From NCBI RefSeq assembly GCF_901933205.1, contig NC_044572.1:30032501-30096500 (forward strand): 64,000 bases of DNA, given 5' to 3'. This document shows positions 25,888 through 36,850 of this stretch, one piece after another. Origin of the DNA: Camarhynchus parvulus. Its lineage: Eukaryota; Chordata; Aves; Passeriformes; Thraupidae. The position numbers and the translations under genes are program-made. The notes beneath the pieces are model-generated. The model did no database searches. It was given only the letters and a program-made list of their open reading frames with translations, and was not told the DNA's origin. Each line of letters begins with the position of its first letter. Position 1 is the first letter of the stretch.

Positions 25888-26400
25888 TGTTGCAGGGAAA
25901 GGGTTGAAAGCAGAAGATTTGGCAAGAGAGGAAATTAGAGTGGTCTTCTTTCAAGATGACCTTGCAGCTGGGGGACACTAAGAATACCCAGTGTGGAAAA
26001 TTTTGTGTATTGTTCTTGTTTTGGGTTGTTTTCTGTCTGTCTTGAGAGGTGGAGTTTTTGTAGAGGATTACAGAAAGACTTGGGGCACTCTTCACAGGCA
26101 GGCTTGGCAGAGAGATGAGGAGCTGGGGGTTATGGGAAGCACACAGAGAGCACAGCACTGTGAAGTACTGCCCCAGGCCCTTGGGAATGCTGAGGGTGCG
26201 GGAATGGGCTCCCAGCTTTTTGCCCCTGCTTACACAGACTGAGCATAGCAGTGCATGTATTTCCTCTTGCTTTTGGAATCCTCCAGCCAGCAGGGTGATG
26301 GAATAAATCTATTCTGCGCTTCAGCTGTGGGTCGTGGTGGCCTTGGTTACTTGCATCCATCAAAGTGCATGCTAGGTTAGACTGATACGTGATTATCCAG
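25888..26400 (+). mobile_element. Candidate decayed LTR-like segment (tentative)
   Basis: The segment opens with TGTTGCAGGGAAAGGG, is less AT-rich than its surroundings, and has a good AATAAA in GGAATAAATCTATTC at about 26302, followed by a short GT-rich stretch as in an LTR R-U5 end. A five-base CTAGG occurs at 25883-25887 and again near 26371, as a target duplication might. The element between them lacks a clean CA end and matching inverted termini. It could equally be unique DNA with a chance polyadenylation signal. Confidence 0.25.
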
Positions 26401-27210
26401 ATTAGACAAGTACATGCCTAGGACAGAGGGAGGGAGAGGGTAAAATTACCAGTCTAGATGGATATAGTGTACTGATGGCATCATTTTTGGGTAACTATTT
26501 ATTTGGGGCACAAAAAACCACTTCAAAACCCCCTTTGTCTTTGATGGGAAAATTGAGGAATGCACACAGCTTCAAGATGCTACTTGAATCTTACGAGGCA
26601 AAATGCCTTTTGAGTGTTGTTGTCACATAGATAAGGTGCTGGGAAAAAGCAGGGGTGAAGTCATAAGGATGAGTTATGGAGCGCCAGCTCTCATAGGTAG
26701 AGAAAGGATATTGCCAGGCCACCACCATGAACAAGTTCTCAGACCTTTCCTGCATGCTGTGAAGGACTAAGGCATTGTGTTGGGGCTGCTGTGCATTTCC
26801 TTCCCAAACCTGAGGCAGGAAGTGGGAGTGCAAGGAAACAAAAGAAGAAAGAGAAGTCCAGAGATAGTTCCATTATAACCACATGTGACATTGCAAAATA
26901 CTTCCTCTCTTCTATAAGAAAAAAAAAAATCTAAAACTGAGCTATGAACCTGGACAAGAAATGGTCTTCAGTCCTCCTTGAAGCTGCCTTCTTACACTCC
27001 ATGTTCAAATTTTGTCACATGAATGGCATTACTTATTCTTTCCTTTCCTGTCCAGCAAAATGTTTAAAGTGCCTGACTAGTCAACCAGGAAAAAGACACA
27101 GAGAGACCTCTAAGTTACAATAAAACCATCCTGATTATCTCCCTCTCAGTTTAAAGAGGATTCAATTATAATTTTTTGCTTAAAATATAATCCTTTTTTT
27201 TAATTGCTTT

Positions 27211-27402
27211 TCTTTCTTTCTTTTCTTTTCTTTTCTTTTCTTTTCTTTTCTTTTCTTTTCTTTTCTTTTCTTTTCTTTTCTTTTCTTTTCTTTTCTTTTC
27301 TTTTCTTTTCTTTTCTTTTCTTTTCTTTTTCTTTTCCTTTCCTTTTTCTTTTTTTTTTTCTTTTTCTTTTTTTTCTTTTTCTTTTTCTTTTTTTTTTCTT
27401 CC
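27211..27402. repeat. (TTTTC)n pyrimidine-tract microsatellite
   Basis: A few TTTC units lead into 21 uninterrupted TTTTC units (27221-27325), then a degenerate T/C tract to about 27402. The whole strand is pyrimidine for roughly 190 bases, the mirror-symmetric kind of sequence that can form intramolecular triplex. Open frames across it (Lys/Glu/Arg- or Phe/Leu/Ser-rich) are artefacts of the repeat. Confidence 0.97.
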
Positions 27403-27771
27403 TTTTCCCTGAGCAAAGTATCACTGTTCATTTTTTCCTGGAAAGATATCCACTCTAGTCTAGCAACTGAAAATTAATAAGTCACTGTTATTGCTAAATC
27501 AAAGGCACTGGAGGAATGCTTGCTCTCCAAGCCTTCATTGACTCCAGGAGACTTTGTACTGAGACCTCTAGGGGAAACATAATATGAGACTAAACAGGTT
27601 TTCCAGTAATCACATTTATTCATTCTTCCTAATGCAATAAGATACACCCAAAGTTACTCCATGCTAACCAAGAATATTTTTATACTTCCAAAAATATTTT
27701 GCACTGTTAAATGCATAGATAAACATCTTGAGGATACAGTTTAATAGTTCCTCTCAGTATTAATCATTAAA

Positions 27772-27792
27772 ACACACACACACACACACACA
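27772..27792. repeat. (CA)n microsatellite
   Basis: About ten uninterrupted AC units followed by AAAAATATT. The tract is short but long enough to vary in length between individuals. Confidence 0.93.
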
Positions 27793-27935
27793 AAAATATT
27801 ATTCATACTTCCACTGAAATAGTTAAATGCTGAAATTTTAAAGGGATCTTTCTGTAACAGGATTGGGAATATTACCTCTGGGCTAATGTGCACAGTAAAG
27901 GAAATTAAAAGAGGCTGCAAAGCAAAAGTAAAACT

Positions 27936-27975
27936 AGAGCTGGCCCTTACTGAAGTCAGTGACAAAATTCCTTTA
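27936..27975. repeat. Ancient amniote repeat remnant, opposite orientation
   Basis: GAGCTGGCCCTTACTGAAGT and CAGTGACAAAATTCCTTT correspond to the reverse complement of the 'aattttgccattgacttcagt' core seen at 15399-15441. The CTGAAGTCAGTG core is well kept. Family assignment needs a repeat-library search. Confidence 0.45.
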
Positions 27976-28643
27976 AACTGCGGTAAGACAAGAACAAGCC
28001 CCAGCAGACTGGACTGACTACAAAGCCAAGGAAGATTTTAGAACATGAGTAAGAAGAAGAAGGAACAGTACAACAATTATTAATACTAAGAAATTAGGAA
28101 TCATGCCTTTTAATATTTAAAACAGTTCTCCAAATACATATTTTAATTCGTCTTTAGGGTTAGTACAATGTTATCAATAAAAAAAAGAAAGGATCTATCG
28201 TCTTAGTCTAATTGGGTTGGTTCTCCCTTCACAGTATACATGCAGTGTAAATGCGTTGATGTTTCTGTATATCTTTACCATGTGTGCCTGCAGAGGGGCA
28301 AGGACCATAGTTACATGGGCAGGAAACAGAAAATGTTCCACTTTCCAAGCTTATCCTTGCCTTCAAATCATTACAATGCCAGATTTTATCAGGAACGCTG
28401 CTTTAAAAAAATTAAAGAGAATTTCAGTTCCAGATGGAGCCTACAGTGATGTTACAAAGATAATATAAGAAACGGAAAGTGGAAACAGATGTGTCATTTT
28501 TAAGGAGATGGATTCCATTAGCGTAAAACTCTCCAAATGTTCTGTGAGCTGCGACATCTGCAGCAGTATTTTCAAACCTGGGTAGTTCTCTCCCCTTCCC
28601 TCTATGGGTTTCCTGGTTTGGATGGTCTTTTCTTCCTTTGTAA

Positions 28644-28712
28644 CTTCATAGATTGTAAGGGGCCATCTAGACTGACCCTCTCACAGGCAGCAGGACTTCC
28701 CACAATTAAGTC
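28644..28712 (-). mobile_element. Ancient CR1-type LINE remnant
   Basis: TTCATAGATTGTAAGGGGCC, ATCTAGACTGACCCTCTCAC and GCAGGACTTCCC follow the order of the reptile/bird CR1 3' end in reverse complement ('catagattctaaggccagaaggg ... catctagtctgacctcctg ... aggacttccc'). It is more diverged than the copies at 40.1 and 55.3 kb, consistent with an older subfamily. Confidence 0.5.
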
Positions 28713-29610
28713 CTAAAAAAAAAGTTGCCTTGAATAGCAGCAGTAGACAAACTATGACAATACTTGCTGGCTATACTAATGAAATTTTTGTAGATAGAAA
28801 AGCAGAAACCAAATGTCTCAGGAGAGCCATCCTCTAATCCTGATCACAGGATTGTCACCACTTTCCCTCAGTTATTATCTCCTCTGTTGCATTGCTACAA
28901 TGTTTCATACTTTGATGAATAACCTTCCCATGCAAAAATTAATTATTCTCTTTCTTTCGCCATTGATACATCATAGGACAGGAATCACCTGTCCTCTGAC
29001 AGCTGCCAGAAATGGTTAAAATGTGAGCTATCACAATGAGGTTTTAGTCTATGTTATATTACCAATTGCCCCTTTCATGACTTAACCAGAATTCCAAATG
29101 AAAAACACTTCACTGCAATTGTCTTTAACAACCAAACATCTCAATTTATTCAAAACAAAGTAGTAAAAGCTGTTTGCTGCAAACCTATGTCAATTGATGG
29201 TGACACTAGGACTTCCATTTGTTGTGTAGAAGTTCTGTAGCAGCTTCCCACAAATCCTCCACCTACTGCAGTCACTGTCTTGTTCCTTTAAAACATTAGT
29301 ACAGTATTAATTTTCCCAGCTCTAGATTAGAATAAATGTTTACAGGGAGGCTTATCACACTAATTTAGTTTAAAAAATCTAACTTGAATGGTATGTGTTT
29401 GATGTCCTAAATGCTGGATGACATGATTACTTACAGAGCAGCTCTGCCTCTCTGGGTTATTATAGACAATAATAGCACTTTCTTTTAGCAATGGAACAAT
29501 ATAATTGCAACTTTTCTTAACATATTTTAAAACTTCCCTCTTACATTCTACATGTTCTGTCTCTGTGGGGTTTTTTTTCCCTTAACAACTGTTGAAATAT
29601 TCCCACCTTC

Positions 29611-29657
29611 TTTAAGGTCCCTTCCAGCCCAAACCATTCTATGATTCTGTGATTCTG
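29611..29657 (+). mobile_element. CR1 LINE 3' end, extreme 5' truncation
   Basis: AGGTCCCTTCCAGCCCAAAC then CATTCTATGATTCTGTGATT is the classic CR1 3' terminus with two to three copies of the tail octamer. Only about 47 bp remain, so the insertion was almost entirely 5'-truncated or has been eroded upstream. Plus-strand orientation, opposite to the other clear CR1 copies in the window. Confidence 0.85.
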
Positions 29658-29780
29658 ACTTGTACCACTATCAAATTTGCCTTTATTCCATTTTTTGTAT
29701 AAATTTTCATTCTTCCTGGGTTTATTATGTTTGTTTGTTTCATATCTGTTTCCACTTTCCCTTTGAGCCAGGGTTTCACT

Positions 29781-29801
29781 TTGTTTTGTTTTGTTTTGTT
29801 T
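29781..29801. repeat. (TTTTG)n simple repeat
   Basis: About four units of TTTTG with a trailing TTT. Short and ordinary. Confidence 0.9.
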
Positions 29802-31951
29802 GGGTGGTATTATTTTTTTTTAAACCAATATGGCCTTCTTCTCATTTGTGGTTTTTGAAGTGTTTGGTAAAATATTCCTAAGCAGCTCCCAATTATCATT
29901 CACATTTTCCTGTTTAAAAGCTTCTTCCCCAAAGATTTAGCTCCTAATTGCTTTCAGCTTTATGAAACTGTTCTTTCAAAGCAGTAAGAAAGGGGGAATG
30001 TGAAGTTGTTTTTTACATTTTTTGCTTGTTTGAACACTCTTTTGCTTTGATATGCCTAATATAATTTTGCTAAAGATGGATAAGCATTAACAATGTCATT
30101 AACACTGAGTTTGAAATTCCCTTTTACCTAACAAGGTAGGTTCAGTAGAGGGCTCAGCATTCCAGAAACATTTTCTGATCCAAGAAACAGGTAAAAAGAA
30201 ATTCCTATAACATTTTTAATGTTTAAAACAGCTATTTAAAGAACCAATTGTCATGTCTGTTCTGTTACTTGGTGCTGCAATATTCTTAGAAAAGCAAAGT
30301 TAAAAGCAGAGTTTGATTCATCATTTGGTATCAGGTAAATACAAAAATATTCTTCCTGCAAGACCAGTCAGATCTCAAGAGACAGACTCACCAATGCACT
30401 TCAGATTTTCACCATTCTTCTTAAATGTTCCTCAAGTGTCTTGCTGGATGCTTGGTGAGGAGTGACATAGGCTTTTCAGTAGAAAAACCACTAGGGAACT
30501 GGGGGGAATGGGGTTTCAGAGAGAAACAATACATCAGTTTCTATATTAAAAAGTAATGAAGTTTATATATTTGATAGAAAAATACAATTAAAGTTCAAGT
30601 TTTGGAATGCACTAAGAACTGGACTACATCTATGAGCAGATGAATAATTGCACTGTCATCCGTCTAAGATGCTTCATTGGCTCAGAAGAATTACAACTGG
30701 GTGACAGTATTTTTTTAGAACCAATCCAATCCAAACTTTTTAATTAATTCAGAAGTGACATGGATAAAAATAAGAAACAGTGACAGAGAATAACATCCTT
30801 CTTCATACTTGTATTCAAAGTTTAATAAATTTGAAACTGATTTTCATTTCTGACCCACTGAAATAATCACAGAAATTTTTCCGCATTGTTATAAAATTCA
30901 GTTATGGGCTTTGTTTAATGATTCAGAGCAGAATTTAAATCATTTTTCCAATGAGCTCCTTAACTAAATAATCACTATTCTCTTCTTAACAGGATTAAAA
31001 GATATGTAGTAACTCATATGAATTACCAGAGCATTAGTGGCAGTAGTCATTTGAAGAGATCCAGTGTGGAATAGGCAGAAATAATTTGGATGCCAAGATC
31101 AATTTCCTTATTATTGTAAGAGAGCTTATGCTTCCAAAACTAATGAAATGAAAGTCAGTCAAGATCACACTGCAAAATCTTTTTAAAAATTTAGTTGGAG
31201 GGATTAGGGGTGGTCAATTATAAGACATTCAAAGACAAGTAGTGTTCAGGTTTAGTGATACATCAAAACTGCTTCCAGACAACTTTTAGGTATGTGGTTT
31301 GAATTGTCCCTTTGGCATAATCAGTTCCATCTCTCAGTGCTGAATTTTCTGTGTCTGGTCAGTAAGGAAGACCCAGAGGGTACCTGGGTAGTTGGGGCAG
31401 GGAGAGTTTTACTTTTACACTGTAAACATGGAGACATTCTTGGGTGGCAACACACCTTGTCACACCAACCACAGAGCTGAATGTTCCCAGTTGAGAACTA
31501 TTTCAAGAATAAGAGCAGACTTTGGTCAGACACCTCTATTTGTATACCGGAAGAAAGGAACAGATTTTTTCAAAGCAAGCAGTCTTTGCTTCACGCACTA
31601 TGTCAACAAAGCGAATGATTCAAGCAGGTGATCAGAAAAGTTTGATAACTGATTTGAATAAAATGGAACAAAATGATTAGAAATAAAAATACTGTTTTGG
31701 CTTAAAGAAAAAAAAACTTTTCAAAGAAGGTGTCATAGATTGAAAGAAAATTTTGAATTAGAGAGCACACCCCCCAAAGTGTCTCTAGTAAAAGTCTGTG
31801 AAACAAAACCTACATTTTAAAATTATTAAGGCTTTCTCCAAATAGTCAAAATTAAAATCAAAAAATGTTTAAAGCTGTAGGGACTTTAGTTCTATTTATT
31901 AAGGAGTTTTAAATCAACATAATCTAGTTCCTGAACAGGTTATAGACTTGT

Positions 31952-31969
31952 TTTGAGGGTACCCTCAAA
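31952..31969. repeat. Perfect 18-bp palindrome without spacer
   Basis: TTTGAGGGTACCCTCAAA is its own reverse complement, with GGTACC at the centre. Perfect dyad symmetry could suit a dimeric DNA-binding protein, but no specific factor is recognised and chance cannot be excluded. Confidence 0.8.
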
Positions 31970-32143
31970 CTCCTATTGCTTTTCCTCACTTCATATTAAA
32001 ACTCAGGATAATTGGAAATAATCACAGCTTTGAAATTTGCTTTCCAAAGTCCCAAGGCAATGGATCAAATTTTGAGGCTAGAAAGTAATTTTTTTTCTGG
32101 GCTCCAAAAAATATTCCTATAACTTGCATAAAGCAAAACCCCA

Positions 32144-32170
32144 CTGATAAAATGGGTCTGATTTTATCAG
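32144..32170. repeat. Inverted repeat, 10-bp arms
   Basis: CTGATAAAAT (32144-32153) and ATTTTATCAG (32161-32170) are exact reverse complements around a 7-base loop. Each arm also contains a GATAA/TTATC word. Function unknown. Confidence 0.8.
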
Positions 32171-33510
32171 GATACTTAGACAAGATCACTAGAGCACTCT
32201 TTTACATGTACAGTGCCGTTAAAAACCTCTGGAGTTGAAATCTAAATCTTCCACTTTCTGAAAAAGCACTCTGGCTATTATTCAAAAGACTGCTCAACAC
32301 ACACACAATGTATTAAGATGAATCCTATATGATCACTATGTGTTAGGAGCCCCAGAAATCACACAACTAGAAACAAAACTTTCTGAGAACTAAGGCAAGA
32401 GGAAGTCTAATTTCTTGACCCCAAACCTCATTAAGCAGAAGGCAGGCTACTGACAGGAATTTACTCAAACCAGATGAACTTCTGGTGCACACACCAGTCA
32501 CCAGCTAAAGAGACTGAGATTGTCTTTCTCCAGTCCTTTCCGGGAGCTGTTGCATCAGGTATGCTCTCGGGAGCTGCATCATTTTTCTAATTCTCCATCT
32601 TCTATATATACACCAAAATGGCAGATTTCCTACTACTGCAAATCTTGCTCACCATTTACTTACTTACAGCTTTGGAGTTACCAAAGCAAATCCCCAGTTT
32701 CTGCATGCACAGATGTGTTCAGAAAGGCTCTGTAAAACCATTCAATATCCTCCCAGGCTTCTGCTGGATTTCCACGCTCCAGGTGTCCACTGGAGTTCCA
32801 CCTTAAGTTGTCTCCCCCCAACTGAGGACAAGTACAATGTTTGGTGGTCTTCTCCTCCTCTGACACTCACATTATTCACATCAGCTCAGGAACTGTGCTT
32901 TACACTGTCCATTTCCATTCCATAGGTATTACTGTCTGGTGAATTACCTTCCTTCCACAGCAGCTGCATGATAGATGGAGGTACTAAGGAACTCAGTTTT
33001 CCAAATGAGAGGAGTAAAGTTATGATCTTAAACATAGATTTGAGGTTCTAGTCACTTCCTCAGTATGAAGGAGCAGAAGCATGGGCAAGCTGATAGGGGA
33101 GGGAAGGGAATATAAACTTCCAATAATGGAGAGATAAAAAGAGCTAAAGAAAAACACATATACATACATACAGATATACATAAGCAAATAAAAATGGAAA
33201 CCACTATGAAGACAAAACAAACTGCAATAGAAGGAGGATTCTAATAAATGGTAGTGGAAAAGAGAAAAAAAAACCAATAAAGTATTAAAAAAACCCCTTC
33301 AATCAACAATATTTTATCAGCCAGACTGAAATTAAATGTGAAAAATCACCAACATTTTCAATTAAAAATTCTATTTAGAAAATGTTTTTATTGGGAAAAA
33401 AATCACATGTTGAACCTTTATTTTTGTTGAACTTAAAAAGAAATAAGTGTTTCTTTTCCTTCTACCTTTATCAATGGGTATTACAGTATAACTGTTGACA
33501 AAAAAAATTT

Positions 33511-33540
33511 CTTAGCTCCACTGAAGTGAACAGAAAAACT
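33511..33540. repeat. Possible ancient amniote repeat remnant
   Basis: CTTAGCTCCACTGAAGTGAA followed by CAGAAAAACT resembles the 'agctccactgaagtcaatggaaaaact' form of the core seen at 27936. Short and diverged, so tentative. Confidence 0.35.
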
Positions 33541-36096
33541 GTATATGACAATTTAAGTACAGAAATGGTATCTATGCTTTTACAAAAGACACAAGCAGAA
33601 CATTTCCAACCTGATCAGGCCACTAAACTTGAAAAGTTATAACCAAAAGGGAAAAAATATGATTGCTTGAAAGAGTTGAATTAGGAGATCCTGCTGGATT
33701 GTGTCAGCTTTCCTTCTATTCAGAATTTAATCTGGTGTAAATCTGAAGCTGACATGGATAGAGTAATAATGATTAGGGGGAAATATAAAGCAAAAGCCCT
33801 TCTCACTTAATTCTCATTTATGCATTTTTATGTTACTCAGCTGGCTCTCAAGCTGGGCAGAGGGAGAGATTTAAGAGAAGTAGCAACTCATCTGAATGCC
33901 AGCAGTTTTCCAGAAGAAAGAGGAAAATGCATTTTCTTTACAAAAAGACAGCTGCTTCAACGTGGCAGAATATGTCTGCAAGAAAAAAACATCTATGGTG
34001 ATTATAGTTAGGAGACTGAAGTTTTGCAGTTGAAAAAGGCTCCCTTCTAAATGAATGAGACATATGGGAGATCTCTTTCCTCTGCTGGTAATGGGCACAG
34101 ACAGCAGGGCAGTGCCACAGCTGCCCCTCTCCCCATGCCAGTGACAGCACTGATGAGAATGAGATTTCCCTGGGTGCACACAGTGTCCGAAAACCAAATA
34201 GGAAGAGACGGTGTCAACGAGTTTTTCTATTAATCATAGGAATGCTGAGGAGATTGTCAGGGAAATGAGGGTTATGAGGAGACAGACTGCACTGAAAACT
34301 GAAGGTGATGTCTTGAAATTTTAGAGTGAAAGGCAAAACTTCTCCTGGCATCTACAGGGCCAGGAGCTCATCCTCTGTATGTAAAACAGTGAATGCAAAA
34401 CTTACTGAAGGGAATAAATAATTTCCACCTCAGAAAGAATTTTGTTAGGGAATCACTTCCCCTGATAAACATACCGTGATGATTTAAAAGCAAATCTTTA
34501 CATTGCCTACAAATGGTGTTGTAAATTAAGCTTAAATTGACCACGAGAAAGAAGTTTCTAAAATTATTGTATGCTTGATATGGCATCATGTTAAGTTGTG
34601 ACAAGATTCACAATACTTCTCCCAAGGCTGAAAAACTTTTAATAAACTTCAGAGCACAGCAAAGGTATGTCAGTTCTGGTATGTCAAGTGAGTTATTGTG
34701 AAAACCTCTGTACACACCCAGGCACCAATATGGTCTTCCTAAGATGCAGTGCAATTGAATAATGTAACTGTAGCCAGCCTTGGTCATAATACATGTATTA
34801 ATCATCTTATTTTACCTAGTAAAAGGAGAAATGTTACTACTGAAATGAAACATTAGGAACACCAATAACCCAGAGGAGAATTAGCCTAGATGAGAAGCTT
34901 ACATCCTGGTTTCCAAAAGCTAAAATCTGCCCCAGCTTCTTCTCTCTCTGCTCATTTTTCTCTGCTGAAAAGTGACAGTGATTGATGTCTTCTCCCACCC
35001 TAAGTATGCTGTGGTTATTTCTCCTTATGGTTGGAATTAAGCTAACAGCCCAGCTCGAACACTCACCCATTTAGATGAAGTATTTATTAGCCACGAATCC
35101 TTCTGTTCTTACACCACCTCAAAGTTCTTGTGTACGTCACTGAGGAGCACAAAGGGAAGGATTCTGGCATTCAGCACCAAACCCTCTAACAAGGCAAGCA
35201 GGCATGGAACAGCTCCCAAAGCCCAGATGTTTAAACCATATGAAGCTGCAGAAGAAAATAAAGAGCAGCTGAATTACAAAGGAGGGGAGGATACAATGTT
35301 TGTGTATGGTTAAACTACTGTAAACTTTGAAATTTGTATTATGGAATCCATTAGGAAACCCATAACTTTGATTTAAAAGTAATAGTCATAAGATTCTTAC
35401 TTTGCCATTATTTATGGTATAACGAGAAGGTATGTTACTAGAATCCCACAAACTAAATAGATGGATTTCATTAAAACTGTCCTGATGAAGAGCAAAATCG
35501 AAGGAAAAAGGAAATAACAACTTTTATTTGATGCCAATTTATTTTCATGGGCTGCTTTGCACAACAGAAATCTAGGAAGATAAAAAGACAGGGAAAACTT
35601 TTCCCTCTCTTCCATAACAGAGAGGAACTTTTTAATGGTATTTGAAGGGAGGAAATGACCTACTTCCAGTTGCTTCTATATTAAGAATCTGGCTACGTAT
35701 CCAAGAGTTGCCTGAAGAATCAAAGCAGTGTACAAATTCAAATCAGGATTTATTTGTCAACACATTGGTTAAATAGAAAATTTGTTGCTAAAGAATGTGC
35801 TGTAAAAATGAATGCTCGAAAGTCTGCCCCAGTGGGGTCCTTCAGGGACAGAACTCCAATATTTGCCTTGCCTCCCCCCCCAGCATTCTCCTGCTCTCCC
35901 CTCCTCTCTCTACTCTGATGACTGTCCTGGGGAAGCAGAAATCACAGAAACATCATGAGCTTTATGCCTACCTTTCAGGTCAGCTTTTTACTCCAAAGGA
36001 CTGCATTAAGTGCAAACAGGACTGTTGTGGTATCCACTGGGGTTTTTTTTGCAGAGATCCACCTCCCACTCAGTGAAGCCCCAGGAGTTCACCATT

Positions 36097-36111
36097 CCCC
36101 CCCCCCGCCCC
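36097..36111. repeat. C-rich run (G-run on minus strand)
   Basis: Ten consecutive C, one G, then four C. The minus strand has G-runs of four and ten. This resembles a GC-box-like or weak G-tract element but sits alone in AT-rich DNA. Confidence 0.8.
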
Positions 36112-36754
36112 AAAACTGTTCCTGCTATAGGGCTTTTTCACAAGACAGAGCTCCTCCAGGAAAACTGCCAAGACCAGAACAAAGTGGCTGTCCTGTCTCA
36201 TGGATTCCATTTTGAATAAGCAACTGGTGAAGGAGACTGGCAGAAGCCTGGAGGGCTCATATCCATGCTGGTAAACAAGCACAGCACCAATATCTGTGCA
36301 GGGTGTGCAGGGAAAGGCTTCTCTCCTCTTCCTCTTCCCCAAGAGCAGTTCATAGAGGTTTATGTTTGGCATACCATGAAACATGATAGGTCACAGAGCA
36401 TCACATCTGGGGCTGCACCCACCCCCGGCCAGGAAGAAGAGGAATGAATGACCAGCGTTTGCATGTTATCTCGTGTGGAAACAGAAAGGACACAGGCAAC
36501 TCCAGAACTGTTACCTTTAGTCTTGAGTTATAATTATGAACATCATAAAATCTATAGCTAATTTTACACTAATCAAGGGGTGCTGTCCACAAAATCTATT
36601 TACTTGTTTACCTTACCTCTCAAATGGCCACTATCCCCCAACTAGTCTGTGCTGCCACTTTCCCACATCCTGGGTTGTGTTCCTGGAATGCTACAGTTGG
36701 CCCCCCAGGCATGCCAGTGCTCTTTGCATTCCTGCCCACACTCACCACCTCCCA

Positions 36755-36850
36755 AGGCCAAGGACCAGAGCTGGGTGCAACATTCTAGGTGAGTGCTCAG
36801 CCAGCCTCAGGTCAGAGGTGCTAAAGCTCCTCCAGCTTCACTGGAAACTC
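36755..36850 (-). mobile_element. Probable CR1 LINE internal fragment
   Basis: GGACCAGAGCTGGGTGCAAC followed by ATTCTAGGTGAGTGCTCAGC tracks the reverse complement of CR1 just inside its 3' end ('ccagagctggacgcagtactccaggtgaggtctcacc'), roughly three quarters identical by eye over about 40 bases. Flanking text is less convincing and the ends are uncertain. Confidence 0.45.

Larger units (their letters stand above)
27403..28643. other. Unique AT-rich non-coding DNA with small repeats
   Basis: Apart from the (CA)n at 27772 and the old repeat core at 27936 there is nothing recognisable. Open frames stay below 90 codons. Confidence 0.55.
29658..36754. other. Unique AT-rich non-coding DNA
   Basis: Holds the (TTTTG)n, the palindrome at 31952, the hairpin at 32144 and one old repeat core at 33511. 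GC-richer patches near 33840-34190 and 35820-36450 carry overlapping short frames (up to about 108 codons) without known motifs. No exon or RNA gene is recognised. Confidence 0.55.

Noticed and set aside
27180..27458. Lys/Glu/Arg-rich and Phe/Leu-rich open frames of 74-84 codons
   Set aside because: They are direct translations of the (TTTTC)n tract on either strand, not genes.
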